DNA from: CAXMQZ01 sp963719055
GTDB lineage: Bacteria; Acidobacteriota; Thermoanaerobaculia; Multivoradales; JAHEKO01
Assembly (NCBI GenBank): GCA_963719055.1
Contig: CAVRAU010000027.1
Span: forward strand, 248,001 to 312,000
Direction: 5' to 3'
Length of the DNA stretch: 64,000 bases
Notes under the pieces: model-generated
The model's input: the letters and a program-made list of their open reading frames with translations, nothing else
Databases searched by the model: none
Told to the model about the DNA's origin: nothing
Shown here: positions 54,557-64,000 of the stretch, one piece after another
Layout of the letters: each line of letters starts with the position of its first letter
Position numbering within the stretch: the first letter of the stretch is position 1
Position numbers and translations under genes: made by a program

Positions 54557-55705
54557 ATGACCACATCTGGCGATCCCGGCCTCAGCGAGGGTCAAAAGCT
54601 TTTGCGGGACGAGGTCCGCAGATTCTGTGAGGAACGGATCCGACCGGGTGTCGCGGAGCGTGATCGCTCGCACACCTTTCCGAGGGATATCCTGGCCGAG
54701 CTCGGTGAAATGGGCCTTCTCGGGATGACCGTGGACGAAGAGTATGGCGGCAGTGGTCTGAGCGGGCTGGAACTGGTCATCGTCATCGAGGAGATCGCGC
54801 GGGTCTGTCCCTCGGTGGCGGTGAGTCTGAGTGTCTCCAACTCTGTCTGTTGCTGGCCCATCAACAAGTTTGGCAGAGACGGCCTGAAGGAGCGGGTCCT
54901 GCCGGTTCTGGCCTCAGGAGCCTCGCTCGGCGGGTTTGCCTTGACTGAGCCTGGCTCGGGAAGTGATGCCGGCGCGATGCAGACCGCAGCGGTTCGGGAC
55001 GCGGACGAGTGGATCCTGAATGGCGAAAAGGCCTGGATTACCAACGCTGGAGTCGCGGAATTCTACGTCGCCTTCGCCCGCACGGATCCGCAGGCCGGTC
55101 ATCGGGGGATCAGCGCCTTCGTAGTGCCGGCGGACTCCCCTGGATTGTCTATCGGCTCCCCCGAGGAGAAGTTGGGATTGCGCGCCAGTTTGACCGCGCC
55201 AGTCCTCTTCGAAGACTGTCGCATTCCGGCGGGCCATCTCCTCGGTGACGAGGGCCAGGGCTTCAAGATCGCGCTGGCAACACTCGATCATTCGCGCCTC
55301 GGTATCGCTGCGCAAGCCGTTGGCATCCATCAGCGAGCTTTGGAGCTGGCCGTGGACTATGCGCAGCAGCGGGTACAGTTCGGCCGCCCGATCGCCGAAT
55401 TCCAGGCTGTACGCTTCACGATTGCCGATATGGCGACACGCCTCGAGGCGGCGCGCAGTCTATGTCGTGCTGCGGCCGCTGGCGAGAGCTCCCCGGACGC
55501 CGGTCGTCTCGCTGCCGAGGCCAAGCTCTTTGCTGCCGAGGCCGCCAATCGCGCCTGCTGGGACAGCCTGCAGATTCATGGCGGCAACGGCTTCAGCGAG
55601 GAGTATGAGATCGCCCGCCTCTACAGAGACGTGCGAGTCACGACCATCTACGAAGGGACAAGCGAGATGCAGCGTCGGGTCATCGCCCGCCACCTGCTAC
55701 AATGA
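54557..55705 (+). CDS. Second acyl-CoA dehydrogenase
   Basis: 382 residues from ATG 54557. Same architecture as its neighbour: DEEYGGSGLSG, GGFALTEPGSGSDAGAM, WITNAGVAEF, RVQFGRPIAEFQAVRF, QIHGGNGFSEEYEIARLYRDVR and IYEGTSEMQ with the catalytic Glu. Perhaps a third to half of residues match the first copy, so it is an old duplication with probably a different acyl chain or branched substrate. The TGA overlaps an upstream ATG (55702) of the next frame. Confidence 0.92.
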   Translation: MTTSGDPGLSEGQKLLRDEVRRFCEERIRPGVAERDRSHTFPRDILAELGEMGLLGMTVDEEYGGSGLSGLELVIVIEEIARVCPSVAVSLSVSNSVCCWPINKFGRDGLKERVLPVLASGASLGGFALTEPGSGSDAGAMQTAAVRDADEWILNGEKAWITNAGVAEFYVAFARTDPQAGHRGISAFVVPADSPGLSIGSPEEKLGLRASLTAPVLFEDCRIPAGHLLGDEGQGFKIALATLDHSRLGIAAQAVGIHQRALELAVDYAQQRVQFGRPIAEFQAVRFTIADMATRLEAARSLCRAAAAGESSPDAGRLAAEAKLFAAEAANRACWDSLQIHGGNGFSEEYEIARLYRDVRVTTIYEGTSEMQRRVIARHLLQ

Positions 55706-55734
55706 CCTTCGCACCAAACAGAACGCGGGGAGAA

Positions 55735-56472
55735 ATGGGTCCAATGAGCAGGAAAATCCTACTGGCCGACGACAGCCTGACCATCCAGAAGGTGGTGGAG
55801 TTGACCTTTATGGAGGGCGACTTCGAGGTCACTGCGGTGAGCAACGGTGACGACGCCCTCACCCAGCTGGCTGAGATGAGTCCGGATGTGGTCATCGCGG
55901 ATGTTCATATGCCCGGCGCCGACGGGTTTCAAATATGTCGCGCCACGAAGGAGAGTCATCCGACCGTTCCGGTCCTTCTGTTGGTGGGGACCTTCGAGCC
56001 CTTCGAAGAGAGCTCGGCAGCGGCCTGCGGGGCCGATGCGCACTTGAAGAAGCCCTTCGACTCCCAGGAGCTCCTGCGTCTGGTAGAAGAACTACTGGCT
56101 CAGCGGGCCGCTCGTGGCGAGGAACCGGCAGCGGAGATCGCTCGAGAGTCCGAGTTCGAGAACGAGGTGTTCGAGGATACTTCCTTTGCAGAGACTCTCT
56201 CCGAGCCCGACCTGCTCGTGGACGTCCAGCCACCTGATGACATGGAGGGCGAGGATACCAGCCTGGCCTTCACCGAGGAGGTAGCCGTGGAGGATCGATT
56301 GGAGGCCACGCCGGCCGGACTCTCCGACGAGGATGTGGATCGCATCGCGCGACGAGTCGTCGAGTTGATCGGTGATCAGACGATTCGAGAGATTTCGTGG
56401 GACGTGATTCCCGATCTCGCTGAAATCGTCATCAAAGATCGAATCCGCGAGTTGGAAAGCCAGGTCGACTGA
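55735..56472 (+). CDS. Response regulator with unknown C-terminal region
   Basis: 245 residues from ATG 55735 (GGGGAG just ahead); ATG 55744 is also possible. Receiver domain: KILLADDSLTIQKVVELTF, the phospho-Asp in VVIADVHMPGADG, LLLVGTF and HLKKPFDSQELL. The last ~120 residues are acidic and low-complexity, with a short conserved tail (SDEDVDRIARRVVELIGDQTIREISWDVIPDLAEIVIKDRI broken here by its own pattern of charged helices). That tail recalls gliding/polarity regulators such as FrzS or PilH-like proteins, but I cannot place it. No kinase adjacent. Confidence 0.8.
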   Translation: MGPMSRKILLADDSLTIQKVVELTFMEGDFEVTAVSNGDDALTQLAEMSPDVVIADVHMPGADGFQICRATKESHPTVPVLLLVGTFEPFEESSAAACGADAHLKKPFDSQELLRLVEELLAQRAARGEEPAAEIARESEFENEVFEDTSFAETLSEPDLLVDVQPPDDMEGEDTSLAFTEEVAVEDRLEATPAGLSDEDVDRIARRVVELIGDQTIREISWDVIPDLAEIVIKDRIRELESQVD

Positions 56473-56614
56473 GACCCGCCGGTACCCCTCGGTCCTCTGA
56501 TGGCAGGCCTTACCCGGGCCCACTCGTCCGAGTCGGTTCAGTCGAGGCCGACCCAGCCTGTCTCTGCGGCTGACCGGCAAACTCGATTCCTGATTGGATG
56601 GTGTGGCATTGAGC

Positions 56615-59232
56615 ATGGATAAACGCTTTCAACCGTCGGCCTATGAGGCCAAATGGCAGAAGTGGTGGATGGAAAAGGGCTTCTTCGTGGCCGAAGCGCC
56701 GTCGGAGAAACCAGGGTTCTGCATCATGATCCCGCCGCCAAACGTGACGGGCAACCTGCACGCCGGGCATGCGCTGCAATCGACGATCCAAGATCTTCTG
56801 ACTCGTTGGAAACGCATGTTGGGGTTCAATGCACTGTGGCTGCCAGGGACCGATCACGCCGGTATTGCCACACAGCTGATGGTCGAGCGCCAACTCATCG
56901 AAGAGGGAACCGATCGGGTTTCCCTCGGTCGAGAGGGGTTTCTGGAACGGGCCTGGGAATGGACGCGGCAGCATAGTGGTCACATTCGCTCCCAACTCGA
57001 TCGTCTCGGCGCCAGCTGCGATTGGAGTCGCGAGCGGTTCACACTCGACGACGGCCTCTCCGAAGCTGTCCGCGCCGCCTTTGTGCGACTCTACTCAGCC
57101 GGGCTGATTTCCCGTGGCGAGTACATCGTCAATTGGTCGCCGGGTCTCCACACCGCGATCTCCGACCTCGAAGTCGAGATGAAGACGGTGCAGGGGAAGC
57201 TCTATCACATTGCCTACCCCATCGAGGGCAGCGCTGAACGCATCGTCGTCGCCACCACGCGCCCCGAGACCATGCTCGGAGATTCCGGCGTCGCCATGCA
57301 TCCGGAAGACGAGCGTTACCTGCACCTCCTGCAGAAGGTGGCGATTCTGCCTCTTGTCGGCAGGAAGCTGCGATTCATTGCCGATGCCGTGGTGGAGCAG
57401 GACTTTGGCACCGGTCTGGTCAAGGTGACCCCGGCTCACGACCCCGCCGACTTCGAGATGGGTCAGAGGCACGATCTGGAGCGTATCCAGGTCATCGATC
57501 ACCAGGGCCGAATGACAGAGGCCGCGGGGGAAGACTTTGCGGGACTCGATCGATTCGCGGCACGTGAGCTCGTCTTGCAGAAGCTGAGCGATCAAGGGTA
57601 TCTCGTCGAAGTAGAGGACTACACCCACAACGTGGGCCATTGCCAGAGAAGTGGAGTCCCCATCGAGCCCATGGTCTCGACCCAGTGGTTCCTCGATGTT
57701 TCGGGGATGGCTGCCAGAGCCCTGAGCGCGGTGGAGGAGGGTGATCTGGCGCTGGTTCCGAACACCTGGGCCAAGACCTGGGAGCACTGGCTCGCCAATA
57801 TCAAGCCCTGGTGCATCTCACGCCAGCTGTGGTGGGGCCATCAGATCCCGGCCTGGTACGGACCGGAAGGCGAACTTTACGTTGCCATGAGCCGGGAGGA
57901 AGCGGAAGAGCTGGCGGGGACCCAGGACCTTACCCAGGATACCGATGTTCTGGATACCTGGTTTTCCTCCGCCCTGTGGCCCTTCTCGACCCTGGGCTGG
58001 CCGGCCGAGACACCCGATCTCGAGACGTTCTATCCCACCGACGTCCTGGTGACGGGCTTCGACATCATCTTCTTTTGGGTCGCGCGCATGGCCATGACGG
58101 GCCTGCACTTCATGGATGAGGTGCCCTTCGACACCGTCCATCTCACCGGTCTGGTGCGAGACGCCGAGGGCCAGAAGATGTCCAAGACCCGGGGCAATAC
58201 AGTCGATCCCCTGGATTTGGTGGATGAGTACGGAGCCGATGCGGTGCGATTCACCCTCGCCATCCTCGACAGCCCGGGCCGCGATATTCCTCTGGATCCC
58301 GAGCGCATGGCCGGCTACAGAGCCTTTGGCAACAAGATCTGGAACGCGACTCGGTTCTCGCTGTCCAGGGTCGGTGAGGCGCGAGGTTCAGACAACCCTC
58401 GACCTGACCCGGCTCGAGGCCCCGGAACGATGGATCCTCTCGAGACTCTCCAAGGCATCGGCGGAAGTGAATCGAGAAATTCGCCAGCTACCGTTTCGAC
58501 GAGGCCTGTCGTCGGCTCTATCATTTCTTCTGGGGTGAGCTTTGCGACTGGTATATCGAGCTCTCCAAACCGGCGCTGTTCGGAGAAGCCCCTCGACCCC
58601 AGGTCGGCGCGGTCCTGCTCACGGTTCTGGATCGCAGTCTGAGGCTCCTGCATCCGGTCATGCCGTTCCTGACCGAGGAGCTTTGGCAGAAGCTCCCTGG
58701 CCACGAAGAGATCCATCCCGAGACGATATGCCTGGCGCCGTATCCCGAGCGGGTGGAAGGTTGGGAAGATGCGGCGATTGAAAAGCAGATGGACCTTTTC
58801 TTCGAGCTGGTTGGCTGGGCCCGGAACGTGCGCTCTGAGCTCAAGGTCGAGCCCCGGACAGAGGTCGAGCTCTTCATGAAGACAGAGAATGAGGATCTCC
58901 ACGGTTTTCTCCAGAGCATGGAGGTCCTGGCCCGTCCGCTGATCCGGCTTTCGACGGTGAACTACACCCAACCGCCGCCAGGAGCCCATCGAGACATCGT
59001 CGGCGGTGTGCAGGTCGGTCTGGTCGTTCCCGAAGCAGAGCTGAGTGAGGAGAATCGCCTTCGGCTGGTCAAGGAGAAGGAGAGCCTGGAAGACCAGATC
59101 GCACGGATTCGCGACCTGCTGGCCAACGAGCAGTTCGTCAGCAAGGCGCCTGATCGCGTTGTCGACCAGAACCGTCGTCGCCTCGAGGAGATGCGAGTTC
59201 GGCTAGAACGGATCGCAGCTGATCTCGGCTAG
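56615..59232 (+). CDS. valS: Valyl-tRNA synthetase, two frame breaks
   Basis: About 872 residues once corrected. Charges tRNA-Val and edits mischarged Thr. Class I motifs: PPPNVTGNLHAGHAL (HIGH form), the editing domain with TTRPETMLGD and NWSPGLHTAISDLEVE, and KMSKTRGNTVDP. Breaks near 58381 (VGE to EVQTTLDLTRLEAPERW) and near 58485 (NREIR to YRFDEACRRLYHFFWGELCDWY), each by one extra base. The C-terminal coiled coil (RLVKEKESLEDQIARI) closes the gene. ATG 56615 fits the family start; TTG 56594 would add seven residues. Essential gene, so the breaks must be read errors. Confidence 0.93.
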
Positions 59233-59255
59233 GCCAGGGACCTGCTTCGGTGTTC

Positions 59256-60053
59256 ATGCACCTCAGAGACTTCGATTCGCAGCTCACCGCCAAGGCCGAG
59301 CTGCGCACCCCGAACCGTATCCTGTTCTCGTCCATCGATTCCACCAATGGCGTGGGCAAAAGAATCGCTTCGTTCTATCACCGCCGTGGTGATGCTTTGC
59401 CACCCACCGTGGTCGTGGCGATGGAGCAGACATCGGGAAAGGGCCGGTTCGGCAGCCGATGGCTGAGTCCAGCGGGTGGGATCTACATCTCGATCGTGCG
59501 GCCGATCCGAGACCGCGAGACACTCTCGACCCTCCCCATGCGGGTGGCGACGAGTTTGTGCCGTGAGCTCGACACCATCCTGGACGCTCCCTGTCGTCTG
59601 AAGTGGCCCAATGATCTGATGGTCGAGGGCAAGAAACTGGGCGGCATTCTGATCGAAACCGTAGGGAGCCGCGAGAGTCTCGTGGCGGTCGTAGGGTTCG
59701 GCATAAACTACTTGGCGGATCTGCCTGAGTTGGCTTCCACGGCCACTGCGGTGGCCAAGGAGGGAGCCAATATACCGTCACTCGCGGAAGCAGCTGGGAG
59801 GTTGATCCGGATGTTGGAGACCGATATCTCGACTCGCGCCAGTACAGCCGAAATTGTTCAAGAGTACTCTCGCTGGAGCCTGCACGAACTCGGCCAAGAC
59901 ATCCGCTGTAGAACGACGAGGGGCAGCCACACGGGAAGGTTTATGGGTTTTGACGAGCGCGGCTTTCTCCGCGTTCTGACTGCAACTGGCGAGCAGCTGA
60001 TTTCCGCTGGTGAGATCATCGAGGACGAGGAGTCCAGACATCATGAGTCGTGA
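59256..60053 (+). CDS. birA: Biotin--[acetyl-CoA-carboxylase] ligase
   Basis: 265 residues from ATG 59256 (GTG 59250 is possible). Attaches biotin to carboxylase carrier proteins by way of biotinyl-AMP. Catalytic domain: STNGVGKRIA, QTSGKGRFGSRWLSPAGGIYIS (biotin/ATP loop), LKWPNDLMVEGKKLGGILIE with the key Lys, and GFGINYLADL. A C-terminal SH3-like part carries TGRFMGFDERGFLRVL. No N-terminal winged-helix, so it is not expected to act as a repressor. Overlaps coaX by 11 bases. Confidence 0.92.
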   Translation: MHLRDFDSQLTAKAELRTPNRILFSSIDSTNGVGKRIASFYHRRGDALPPTVVVAMEQTSGKGRFGSRWLSPAGGIYISIVRPIRDRETLSTLPMRVATSLCRELDTILDAPCRLKWPNDLMVEGKKLGGILIETVGSRESLVAVVGFGINYLADLPELASTATAVAKEGANIPSLAEAAGRLIRMLETDISTRASTAEIVQEYSRWSLHELGQDIRCRTTRGSHTGRFMGFDERGFLRVLTATGEQLISAGEIIEDEESRHHES

Positions 60054-60822
60054 GGAACTTCTGATCGTAGTCGATGTGGGGAACACCAATACGGTCTGTG
60101 GTGTGTTTCAAGGCGACGAGTTCATCGCCGACTATCGATTGTCGACCGATGTGGATCGGACCGCCGACGAATACGCGGCACTGCTGCTGCCCCTGCTTGC
60201 CAAATCCGAGATCGATCCGGCCGCGGCGATTGGAGTCGTCATCTGCTCGGTGGTTCCACCGTTGACTCCCTGCTTTCAGCAGCTGTCGCAGCGGTATTTC
60301 CACCAGGACGCGTTCTTTGTCGAACCCGGGGTCCGGACCAGCTTGGCCATCCGCTATGACAACCCGACCGAAGTCGGTGCGGATCGAATCGTCAATGCTC
60401 TGGCCGCTAGAGAGCTCTACGGGGCGCCGGTGGTGGTGGTGGACTTCGGTACCGCCACGACCTTCGACATTGTCAACAGCTCGGGAGACTATGCAGGGGG
60501 TGTGATCGCCCCAGGCCTGGTGATCTCGGCGGAAGCTCTCTTTTCTCATGCTTCCCGTCTTTACCAGGTTGACGTCAAACGCCCCGAGAAGCTCATCGGA
60601 AGCAACACAGGCACCGCCATGCAGTCCGGACTGTTCTTCGGCTATGTGGGCCTGGTCGATGGCATTCTCGAACGGCTCATGGCGGAGATTCCCGATGTGA
60701 AAAGGGTTGTTGCCACCGGGGGGCAGGCCGACTTGATCGCCGGCGGCTCGAGGTACATTCAGGAGGTGAACCAGAGTCTCACCCTACTGGGTCTGAAGAT
60801 GATTCATGAGCTCAACCGATAG
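60043..60822 (+). CDS. coaX: Type III pantothenate kinase
   Basis: 259 residues from ATG 60043. First committed step of CoA synthesis, not inhibited by CoA. ASKHA-fold motifs: VVDVGNTNTVCGVF (phosphate 1), the GADRIVNALAA block (about 105) and VVDFGTATTFDIVN with the catalytic Asp. VVATGGQADLIA is the adenosine motif. The birA-coaX pair is very common. It makes the substrate that feeds the unusual CoaBC coded at 30273. Confidence 0.94.
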   Translation: MSREELLIVVDVGNTNTVCGVFQGDEFIADYRLSTDVDRTADEYAALLLPLLAKSEIDPAAAIGVVICSVVPPLTPCFQQLSQRYFHQDAFFVEPGVRTSLAIRYDNPTEVGADRIVNALAARELYGAPVVVVDFGTATTFDIVNSSGDYAGGVIAPGLVISAEALFSHASRLYQVDVKRPEKLIGSNTGTAMQSGLFFGYVGLVDGILERLMAEIPDVKRVVATGGQADLIAGGSRYIQEVNQSLTLLGLKMIHELNR

Positions 60823-61460
60823 CTCCGCCGACGATCACGCCTATTTTCAGGCCATCGAAAGCAGCTTCATCCGCTGGCGAGGGGCACCTCTTCTGCTGTC
60901 TCCGTCAGACTGGCAGTTGGCCAGGCAGTGGCACAGGCAGGGGATTCCGTTGGAACTCGTCCTGGAGACCTTGGAGCAGGTTTTCGTCACGCGCCAGGCC
61001 AGGGGTGCCAAAGGCAGAGTCCAGGGACTTCGGTATTGTGCGCCGGCGGTCGAGAAGGCCTGGTCGGCTCGTCAGGAGCTCATGGCTACCGGTGAGAGGC
61101 AGGCACCACCCAAGCTCGACCTCACCGAAAGACTTCACGGGCTCGCCAAGACCCTGATGGAGACGAAGGAGCGTCCCGAAGGACCTGGCCGACCGAGTCG
61201 CGGCTCTCGACGGAGCACCGGAAGAGGTAGAAGCCGCGTTGGCGGATCTCGATCGAGAGATGATTCACCAGGCCACGGCCGATCTCAGCGACGCAAGCCT
61301 GACGACAATCCGGGAGGCGATCGAGGAGTCGTTGGCGAAGCTCGACTCGAGGCTCGATGAAGCAGAGGCCGCGCGAATGCGCGAAAGACTGCTGCGGGAA
61401 GCCATCCGACGACGACGCAACCTGCCGGTTCTGTCCTTGTTTGCCACCCATCCCGGCTGA
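60806..61460 (+). CDS. Hypothetical helical protein, one frame break
   Basis: About 217 residues once corrected; starts inside the end of coaX. Mainly alpha-helical and charged: HAYFQAIESSFIRWRGAPLL and LSPSDWQLARQWHRQGIPLELVLETL at the N-terminus (perhaps a small helical DNA- or protein-binding fold), then a Glu/Arg/Ala-rich C-terminus (EEVEAALADLDREMIHQATADLSD, then EAARMRERLLREAIRRRR). The frame changes near 61175 (METKERP to KDLADRV) by one extra base. No known family. The overlap with coaX and closeness to comEC place it in the same transcript. Confidence 0.65.
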
Positions 61461-61516
61461 AGGAGGCTCCCGGGCCCGACGCGAGGTCCCGAGAGCGGAT
61501 TCCGTCTTGAGTTCGT

Positions 61517-63797
61517 GTGAGGAGATCTCTCCCGGGTGCCGTGCCCGGCTCAGTGGCGTTGATCGCGGGGTGCTTTGTGGGGCTCGCAGGCGGCTGGTGT
61601 CCGCCTCGGTACGCAACGCTGCTTCTGGCTCTGGGCTTGGCGCTGCGGGGAAGTTACGGTCGTGTGTTCAGTTTTCTGGCCTTGGGGCTGCTGACCGGCA
61701 TTCTACAGGGTGGGCCGCGTCTCTTGCCGGTTGCCCACCAACCCGTATGGATGGGGGTCGAGGTTACCGGAGGCTGGCGCGCCGAAGAAGACGGTGTCCG
61801 CGCCCCAGCGCGAGGCCTCTGGATTCGCCAGGGGCGACGCGTCGATCACTGGGATCGGAGTCTGCTTCTTGTCCTGCCACGCGGTGCCTCCCCGCCAGAC
61901 GTCTCCCGTCTCAGGGTCAGGGGATACCTGCGGCGGCCGGTGCCGGCTGCCAACGGGTTTCCAGCGAAGCCCGGGACTTGGATTCTGCGGGTCAAGTCCG
62001 GGTACTTCGTGCAATCTGACCCTGCCGCGGCCAAACCGTTGCTGGACCTCTGGCAGGAGGACGGGCACTAGCCTACGTCGCCCGATCGAGGAGCGAGTGG
62101 CGACCCTCGAAAAGAGAGTGGGCGGGCTTGCAGCAGCCCTCGTCAGGGTTCTGGTTCTCGGTCAGTCAAACGGACTGCCAGGGCCTATCGCCAGGGGAAT
62201 GCGCGCCGCTGGACTCGCTCATCTGGTGGCCTTGTCCGGGCTCCACGTCGGCCTCCTGGTCGGTGCTGTCCTGATCGCGACTTCTGGAGCCCCCACTAGA
62301 CTCCGATTCGTCGTGGCCGTATCTACGGCCCTGTTGTATGTCTTGCTGGCGGGCTCTCGGCCGAGCCTGTTGCGGGCCACTCTCATGATGGTGGCCGTTC
62401 ATGGTTTCCTGGTTGCTGCGTCGCCCACCGCTGTCGCTCAATGTCCTGTCTTGGGTCGCTGCCGGGATGGTCATCGTCAATCCTCTTCTGGTACGCAATC
62501 TCGGATTCCAACTCACGGTCGCGGCCACCGCTGGAATTCTGATCGTGGCACCCCGGCTGGAGCGTCGTTGGATTGGTCTTCCAGGGTTTCTTCGCAAGCC
62601 CTTGAGTGTGAGTGTCGCAGCTCATCTCGCTGTGCTTCCCTGGGCTCTGAGCGTGTTTCATCTGGGGACCCCCCTGTCTCCGCTTTGGAATCTGCTGGCG
62701 GTTCCGTGGGCAGCCTTGGCGCTCACCGTGGCTTTTCCTGGGTGTTGAGCTCGATCGTGATGCCACCTCTGGGTTACGTACTCGGCAGCTTGCTGTCGCT
62801 TCTGGCTGCGCCGCTCGAGGTCTTCGGGTCTTTGCCGCCGGCCGCCCTGGGCGCCGTACCGGTCCACTATCCGTGGTGGCTGGCGGCCGGTGTTGCCGGC
62901 AGTCTGACCCTCTTTCTTCTGTTCAAAGGGTGGCCCAGATTGGCGACGGGGGCGGTAGCGGTGATTCTCCTCAGCCTGATTCCGAAAACAGAGTCCCAGA
63001 CTCCCGAGCTCATCCTCCTGGACGTGGGACAGGGTGAAGCGATCCTCTTGCGCGACGGAGCCGAGGCCTTCCTGGTGGACGGTGGCGGCTGGCGCAGGGC
63101 TGACATCGCTCAGCGAATCCTTCTGCCGGCGCTCACCAGACTCGGGATTCAGAGGCTGGCCGGAGTCATCTTGAGCCATCCGGATACCGATCATTGTGGG
63201 GGGCTTCTGGTTCTGACCTCCTACATGTCCGTGAAGCGGTTCTACAGTTCTCCGGGATGGTTCGATGATCCTTGTGTCTCCCAGCTCAGGACGCGTCCCG
63301 GCTTGGAGGTTCGAACCCTGTGGAGGGGCGAGAGGTTGGAGCTCGCCCGTTGGCATCTGCGTGTACTCCATCCGAAATCGGGGAGCCGATCGGGTCGCAA
63401 CAACCGGTCTCTGGTTCTCCTCGCCGAGACAGAGGGCAGCAAGGTCCTCCTGACCGGTGACCTGGAGGCGCGTGGAGAGCGGGAGATTCTGGACATGATC
63501 GAGCCGGATGACCTGCGGGGCGTGGAGATTCTCAAGGTTGGTCACCATGGCAGCGATACCTCGACCACGTCGGAGTGGCTGGACCGGCTGCGACCCCGCA
63601 TCGCGCTGATTTCTTGCGGCGTGGCCAACAGGTATGGGCATCCCAGCCCCAGGGTACTCGAGCGACTGGACGACCGCCGTATCGCCGTTTTGCGAACGGA
63701 TACGCTTGGAGCGGTCCACATCTCCTTCGGTCCCGGAGACGCGTTGCATCTGAAGTTCCCCGGCCAGCCTCGGGACGATTGGACCGAGGTAGACTGA
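61517..63797 (+). CDS. comEC: ComEC/Rec2-type DNA-uptake channel protein, three frame breaks
   Basis: About 760 residues once corrected. An N-terminal membrane part with DUF4131-like OB region (EVTGGWRAEEDG, YLRRPVPAANGF), the competence core (ARGMRAAGLAHLVALSGLHVGLL, SRPSLLRATLMM, VNPLLVRNLGFQLTVAATAG) and a C-terminal metallo-beta-lactamase domain: LLDVGQGEAILLRDG, ILSHPDTDHCGG, LLTGDLEARGE, LKVGHHGSDTSTT, with all metal ligands. Breaks near 62064 (extra G), 62412-62422 (extra base) and 62735 (one T missing from a T run). It brings single-stranded DNA across the inner membrane. GTG start. Confidence 0.9.
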
Positions 63798-63804
63798 TGC
63801 TGCC

Positions 63805-64000
63805 ATGCCCCTCACGATCGCGATTCTCGGTCCAACGGCGGTAGGAAAGAGCTCTTTGGGCATGAGGTTGGCTGCCGACCTGACGGGCGAGATCGTCAGT
63901 GCCGATGCGCTCCAGGCGTACCGAGGGTTCGATGTGGGCACCGCCAAGCCCTCTCTGGAGGATCAGCGTCGAGTCCCTCATCATCTGATCGATATCCTCG
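63805..64000 (+). CDS. miaA: tRNA dimethylallyltransferase (5' part only)
   Basis: The first 65 codons from ATG 63805; the rest lies beyond the window. MiaA adds an isopentenyl group to A37 of tRNAs reading UNN codons. P-loop GPTAVGKSSLGMRLA (about 9-23), EIVSADALQAYRGFDVGTAKP (usually D-S-[MR]-Q, here DALQ) and VPHHLIDIL are diagnostic. Starts 7 bases after the comEC stop. Confidence 0.93.
   Translation, partial: MPLTIAILGPTAVGKSSLGMRLAADLTGEIVSADALQAYRGFDVGTAKPSLEDQRRVPHHLIDIL

Overview
This 64-kb window is ordinary, gene-dense bacterial chromosome (about 60% G+C, GTG and TTG starts common, 4-base ATGA-type overlaps frequent) from a Gram-negative organism, since it carries lpxB, an MsbA-type lipid A flippase and outer-envelope glycosyltransferases. 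The gene set and protein style (DUF4388/J-like/TPR protein, cNMP-FHA protein, DUF6677-type membrane protein) make me think of Acidobacteriota, but there is no rRNA here and that is inference. I see no prophage, insertion sequence, CRISPR array, tRNA or attachment site.

Layout. 1-1.8 kb: end of rpsR, rplI and a SAM methyltransferase. 1.8-4.3 kb (minus): a class A penicillin-binding protein, with a divergent promoter region to a small membrane protein. 4.9-8.7 kb: one unbroken frame coding for UvrB fused to UvrC, the most unusual object in the window. 8.7-11.6 kb: DUF4388/J-like/TPR protein, RNase P RNA and a cNMP-FHA protein. 11.5-19.2 kb: recG, a glycosyltransferase, trpS, scpA-scpB-rluB-cmk. 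19.2-21.7 kb: leucine dehydrogenase (minus) and queG. 21.7-28.4 kb: rpsA with a near-consensus promoter, HU, HIT protein, membrane proteins, lpxB, msbA. 28.4-32.1 kb: yicC-gmk-rpoZ-coaBC-udg. 32.2-38.9 kb: two glycosyltransferases, a threonine synthase-like enzyme, thiolase, SDR, radC and a free-standing tRNA-binding domain. 38.9-49.5 kb (minus): Nif3-like protein, then the classic translation/RNA-decay operon rimP-nusA-infB-DUF503-rbfA-nrnA-truB-rpsO-pnp, with its own promoter, a leader terminator and an rpsO-pnp hairpin. 49.7-64 kb (plus): HtrA protease, NtrX-like regulator, pyrE, two acyl-CoA dehydrogenases, a response regulator, valS, birA, coaX, a hypothetical, comEC and the start of miaA.

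Data quality shapes every reading here. Ten genes, including the normally indispensable infB, nusA and valS, are each broken by one to three single-base frame changes (19 by my count, 16 of them an extra base, several in short homopolymers). Protein similarity continues perfectly across each break, so these are almost certainly uncorrected read errors and not pseudogenes. I annotate those genes across their whole span and say where the break lies.

Main points for follow-up: the UvrB-UvrC fusion; a CoaBC whose decarboxylase half lacks the equivalents of E. coli Asn125 and Cys158 while keeping His75; a terminator in the leader of the rimP-nusA-infB operon; a hairpin in the rpsO-pnp spacer, where E. 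coli has its RNase III autoregulatory site; and a recurring -10-like box 8-13 bases before the start codon of several first genes, which predicts leaderless mRNAs.
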